A stretch of DNA of 64,000 bases from Nostoc sp. NIES-4103. GTDB taxonomy: Bacteria; Cyanobacteriota; Cyanobacteriia; Cyanobacteriales; Nostocaceae. Location of the stretch: contig NZ_AP018288.1 in NCBI RefSeq assembly GCF_002368335.1, positions 2,863,039-2,927,038 of the forward strand, given 5' to 3'. This document shows, piece after piece, positions 61,097 through 64,000 of this stretch. Positions within the stretch are counted from its first letter, which is position 1, and each line of letters starts with the position of its first letter. The notes beneath the pieces were generated by a model. The model saw only the letters and a list, made by a program, of their open reading frames with translations. It did no database searches and was not told where the DNA came from. The position numbers and the translations under genes were made by a program.

Positions 61097-61840
61097 TCAA
61101 GCTTTTACAATTTGGATTTCATCAAGTTGGTTAATTATCACATCGGCACCTTGGACATTTTCTGACTGACCTATCCAAGTGATACCGATACAACCTGCGG
61201 CTATTGCATTACGCCCCATTTGCATATCACCTACAGAATCTCCTACCATCAATGTAGCGCCCGGTTCAACTCCTAAAGCTTGGCAAGCTTGCAAAAATAG
61301 CACTGGGTCTGGTTTGCTTGGGCCATCATCCACTCCTATTTGCACTTGGATGTAATCACTTAAGTGATGATGTATCACGAAGTCATTTACTTCTGCTGTT
61401 GTCGCCGCTGAAATGATCCCAAGTTTAATTCCTGCTACTGACAAGGTTTTTAGTATCTCCAAGCTTCCTGCAAAAAGTGGTGCAGGAGTTTTGCCAATAT
61501 ATTTTTCGGCTTCGTCTAAAGCCTGACGGGCTATTTTGAGTGAATCAAACCATCCTCTACCAGTTTCGGCTATATATGCCGCAGCGGCAATTTCTGTTTC
61601 ACGGCGACTGGATACCGATATTAACCCTGCTGGGTCGAGGGTATTACTATTAATGCCAAACGCCATTAACAATGGTTCCCCGATTCCCGGAATTTGAGCG
61701 TCTATCAATCGTGCTGCTTTTTGTCCGAGCGATCGCAAGTAAGCTTCTGAATCTTCTAATGTACCGTTTTTGTCAAAAAAAATTGCTTGGATATTGTTAA
61801 ATATAATATTTCTACATTTAATAGTTGCCAAAATATTCAC
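61097..61840 (-). CDS. HAD-family hydrolase (Gph-like) with altered motif I
   Basis: A 247-residue protein from the GTG at 61840 (a TTG 19 codons upstream would cover a repeat). The HAD motif I is FFDKNGTLEDS with D23 as nucleophile, but the second position is N25, where most phosphatases have Asp. The helical cap follows (about 40-110). Motif II is IISAATTAEV, motif III uses the K of PSKPDP, and motif IV is MVGDSVGDMQMG. The family contains phosphoglycolate phosphatase-like enzymes. With Asn at the acid-base position the activity may be altered, as in some HAD dehalogenases and phosphonatases. Confidence 0.88.
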   Translation of the reverse strand: MNILATIKCRNIIFNNIQAIFFDKNGTLEDSEAYLRSLGQKAARLIDAQIPGIGEPLLMAFGINSNTLDPAGLISVSSRRETEIAAAAYIAETGRGWFDSLKIARQALDEAEKYIGKTPAPLFAGSLEILKTLSVAGIKLGIISAATTAEVNDFVIHHHLSDYIQVQIGVDDGPSKPDPVLFLQACQALGVEPGATLMVGDSVGDMQMGRNAIAAGCIGITWIGQSENVQGADVIINQLDEIQIVKA

Positions 61841-62250
61841 CCCGCTGATTGAGTTAGGAGGGGCGCAAGGCTTTGCGCCCGTACAGAAGTTATACAATTT
61901 TGGATTTTAGATTTGAGATTTTGGATTGTAAAAAAGTTAGTGACTAAGCTTTTAGGCAATCAATCTGTCACAATCATTTTTAAAATTAGTGTCAGTAATA
62001 ACAAGCTTTTACAAGAGAATCGCCCATTAACCGTAATTCATGAATTCTTAATTACGAATTATACCAATTCTCCAAAATTAGGCTACAGATGCAACCCGAA
62101 AAAGCCTTGCTAGCTCTAAGTTTCGGAAATTACGAATTACGAATTACGAATTACGAATTATTGGGTTATCAGTAAACAAAAAAAGAGGGAAAACCCCTCT
62201 TTGTAAGATATTTCGATATTTTAATACAGATAAGTAGAACTACAACTGAA
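61841..62250. other. Spacer with hairpins, repeats and terminator
   Basis: GGGCGCAAGGCTTTGCGCCC forms a hairpin just upstream of the HAD gene start (61861-61880). From 62128 to 62160 there are ACGAATT heptamers. The right end is the rps1 terminator. The 66-codon ORF at 61913 has repeat-like composition. Confidence 0.55.
62175..62202 (-). terminator. Rho-independent terminator of rps1
   Basis: Read on the minus strand: AAAGAGGG, a five-base loop and CCCTCTTT, followed by TTTTGTTT. It lies about 50 bases beyond the rps1 stop and is the clearest intrinsic terminator in the window. Confidence 0.88.
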
Positions 62251-63276
62251 TTACTCTTCAATAGCTACTGGTATCTCTTCTTCAGTTTCAATAGCTGCTG
62301 GAATGTCTTCCTCAACTACAGCATCTACCCCTTCTGCTGCTTCCACAGGTAAAGTCATTACCGCAGGAGCGCCTTGTTGTTTAGCTAGCAGCTGTTCTCG
62401 ATATTTAGCTGCCATTTCTTCTGCTTTATCGTAAACTAAATCACGGTTTTTAATCATGTCACCGGGTTCGGGTTCCAGCTGTTTGGTAGACAAGGAAATC
62501 CGACCCCTTTCAGCATCCAAGTCAATGATCATAACTTTTACTTCGTCATTGACATTGAACACGCTGTGAGGTGTATCAATATGTTCGTGGGAAATTTCCG
62601 AGATGTGCAATAATCCGCTGACTCCGCCAATGTCAATAAATGCACCGTAAGGCTTGATGCCACGAACTGTACCAATTACTACTTCGCCAACTTCTAGGCG
62701 GTTCATCTTGCGCTCAACCAATGCGCGACGATGGGATAGAACTAGGCGATTGCGTTCTTCATCTACTTCTAAGAACTTCAAAGGCAGTTCTTCACCTACC
62801 AATTCTTCTTTGGGTTTGCGGGTGCTAATGTGAGAACCGGGGATAAATCCACGCAATCCTTCAATTCTAACCAATGCGCCCCCACGGTTGGTAGCAAATA
62901 CACCGGAACGTACAGTGGCATCTTCTGCTTGCAGCTGACGCACCCGTTCCCAAGCCCGCATGTACTCAATCCGACGAATGGAAAGTGTTAGCTGACCGTC
63001 TTCGTTCTCATCTGTGAGAATGAAAAATTCTCGCGTTTCATTTGACTGTAATACTTCTTCCGGGGCATCAACCCGGTTAATAGACATTTCTTGTATAGGT
63101 ATATATGCTGCTGTTTTAGCACCTATGTCAATCAGAGCGCCGCGCGGCTCTATACTGAAAACAGTTCCTGGTACAATATCTCCAGGGCTAAAGTGATAAT
63201 CATACTTGTCAAGTAGAGCAGCGAAATCTTCGTGAGTAAATCCAATTTCTGTAGCGGTTAAGTTCTGATTGACCAT
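62251..63276 (-). CDS. rps1: 30S ribosomal protein S1
   Basis: A 341-residue protein with three S1 RNA-binding domains (about 30-100, 115-180 and 195-265), shown by GDIVPGTVFSIEPRGALIDI, then VRSGVFATNRGGALVRIEGL and GEVVIGTVRGIKPYGAFIDI. It helps the ribosome bind mRNA. The third S1 domain has GGVSGLLHISEIS. The C-terminal tail is long, acidic and repetitive (EEDIPAAIETEEEIPVAIEE), a feature of cyanobacterial S1. The gene follows psbT with a 381-base gap. Confidence 0.95.
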   Translation of the reverse strand: MVNQNLTATEIGFTHEDFAALLDKYDYHFSPGDIVPGTVFSIEPRGALIDIGAKTAAYIPIQEMSINRVDAPEEVLQSNETREFFILTDENEDGQLTLSIRRIEYMRAWERVRQLQAEDATVRSGVFATNRGGALVRIEGLRGFIPGSHISTRKPKEELVGEELPLKFLEVDEERNRLVLSHRRALVERKMNRLEVGEVVIGTVRGIKPYGAFIDIGGVSGLLHISEISHEHIDTPHSVFNVNDEVKVMIIDLDAERGRISLSTKQLEPEPGDMIKNRDLVYDKAEEMAAKYREQLLAKQQGAPAVMTLPVEAAEGVDAVVEEDIPAAIETEEEIPVAIEE

Positions 63277-63657
63277 GCTGATTGGTTCCTGGTTTTAGTC
63301 TCCGTAAAGGTTGTGGCCTGAGGGTGATGTTTATGTGAGCTACCCAAGGGGGGTCTACACTTAACATCCTTTTCCATCCTAGCGCAGAAAAGCTAGTGTT
63401 AGCACATATCAACTTACAGATTGAAAATTATATCATATAATTATGTGCGTTAATGATGAGTCAGCTTTTAGGTCTTTAGGCTAAGACTGAGAAGAAGAGT
63501 AGGGAGTAGGGAGTGGTGTAATTCAACTACTTCAAAAGCGCTCTTTAAGGTAGTGCTGATTGGTGAGAAAGTATATAAATTGAAATATCCGCTGTCACCA
63601 GCATTGGTGACAGCGGATAAAAATTTTATGTACCCTTACAAATTGGGTGATAGCAGC
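63277..63657. other. rps1 leader spacer with psbT hairpin
   Basis: A+T-rich leader of rps1 with the hairpin at 63589-63616. No nrdR gene, which I would expect between psbT and rps1 in some cyanobacteria, is present. The rps1 promoter should be in the central part. Confidence 0.5.
63589..63616 (-). terminator. Terminator-like hairpin after psbT
   Basis: CCGCTGTCACCA and its perfect complement form a 12-bp stem with a GCAT loop. On the minus strand ATATTTCAATTTATATA follows. It lies about 42 bases after the psbT stop and probably ends the psbT transcript. Confidence 0.75.
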
Positions 63658-63762
63658 TTACTCATCTTTCTTTTCAATGCGGGGAGGTTCGCGAAATGCG
63701 ATCGCAAAGAAGAGAACACCTATACACAAGGTAAAAATCAAGATGTACGCAACGCTTTCCAT
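63658..63762 (-). CDS. psbT: Photosystem II protein PsbT
   Basis: A 34-residue, single-helix subunit of photosystem II that stabilises the dimer interface and helps repair of the QA site. The product reads MESVAYILIFTLCIG and then VLFFAIAFREPPRIE, ending KKDE, a near-exact PsbT. It begins with ATG at 63762, with AGGAG ten bases upstream (GGCAGGAGCTTTTAACATG). The gene is too short for standard ORF filters. psbB (CP47) normally lies just upstream and would be beyond the right edge of the window. Confidence 0.97.
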   Translation of the reverse strand: MESVAYILIFTLCIGVLFFAIAFREPPRIEKKDE

Positions 63763-64000
63763 GTTAAAAGCTCCTGCCTATGCAGTTGGTAATTAAGGTA
63801 TTGGTACTGGGTATTGGGTATTGGGTACTGGGTATTGGGAAAACTCTTTCCCAGTCCCCCTTCGGGTTCGCCAGTCGCTCATGGGGGGAACCCCCAAGAC
63901 CCTTACGGGTTCGGCAGTTACTCCACTTGGGGAGACCCCAAGACCGTACTGCCTCACCGCGCTGGCTCACCAGTCCCTAGTCACTAGTCCCCAATCCCCA
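63763..64000. repeat. Repeat-rich spacer at the window end
   Basis: GGTATTGGGTATTGGGTACT words (63798-63840) are followed by two tandem G+C-rich hairpin units (about 63862-63972) with CATGGGGGGAACCCCC and CTTGGGGAGACCCCAAG centres, and then CCAGTCCCTAGTC words. This is the family seen at 6293, 9487, 49263 and 53211. No gene. Confidence 0.6.

Noticed and set aside
61913..62113. 66-codon plus-strand ORF
   Set aside because: It starts in a dispersed repeat and ends in another, with no conserved features.
1..64000. tRNA or rRNA genes
   Set aside because: Reading both strands for the TTCGA/TTCAA loop with acceptor stems and for rRNA cores gave no candidate; a covariance-model scan would be decisive.

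Overview
The window comes from a cyanobacterium, almost certainly a heterocyst-forming (Nostocales) strain. It carries psbT, chlP, crtO-type ketolase, rpaA, two high-light-inducible (Hli) proteins, a cyAbrB1/CalA regulator, a XisH/XisI pair and PEP-CTERM-type surface proteins. The HIP1 octamer GCGATCGC recurs throughout, and the spacers are full of the heptanucleotide tandem repeats and hairpin repeats typical of Nostoc and relatives. Most of the DNA looks about 40% G+C. No rRNA, tRNA or CRISPR array was found. All functional calls are from motif reading, not database searches.

Layout: 1-6 kb holds two glycosyltransferases, two small unknown genes and a methyltransferase, with a 1.2 kb repeat-filled spacer. 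6.5-13.2 kb holds a zinc-ribbon membrane protein, a ClC channel/transporter, the CalA-like regulator, an Rrf2 regulator, cobD/cbiB, pyrR and a SnoaL-like protein. 13.4-20.5 kb is a block of four signalling genes on the minus strand. One kinase has a GAF domain with both cysteines of a DXCF cyanobacteriochrome (a bilin light sensor), next to an Rcp1-like response regulator; two other hybrid kinases share a PAS-kinase-receiver cassette with different input domains.

21-31 kb is an accessory stretch: moaE with a decayed partial copy, xisI/xisH, a PD-(D/E)XK nuclease, then DUF2103-clpS, a secreted flavoprotein, and a type II restriction-modification pair whose methyltransferase has a long C-terminal extension. 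31-45 kb holds unknown and surface proteins (including a hydrolase-NIDO fusion), a GDYXXLXY/DUF2157 membrane pair, a membrane coiled-coil/TPR protein with five 51-residue repeats, a GST and flavin monooxygenase pair, a solitary TnpB transposon and a KTSC protein.

45-64 kb returns to housekeeping and photosynthesis: a FAS1 protein, cysA, an hli-stress protein-hli cassette, a G+C-rich methyltransferase probably acquired by transfer, crtO, chlP, rpaA, a PEP-CTERM protein, a PhoX-like protein, a Uma2 protein, a HAD hydrolase, rps1 with a clear terminator, and psbT (34 codons).

Spacers contain at least four families of short inverted-repeat elements that look like MITEs (non-autonomous transposons), one hairpin family that inserts into other repeats, and three unrelated perfect palindromes of 28-32 bp with no loop. 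The most promising leads are the predicted cyanobacteriochrome relay, the restriction-modification system with its extended methyltransferase, and the nuclease/XisHI locus.
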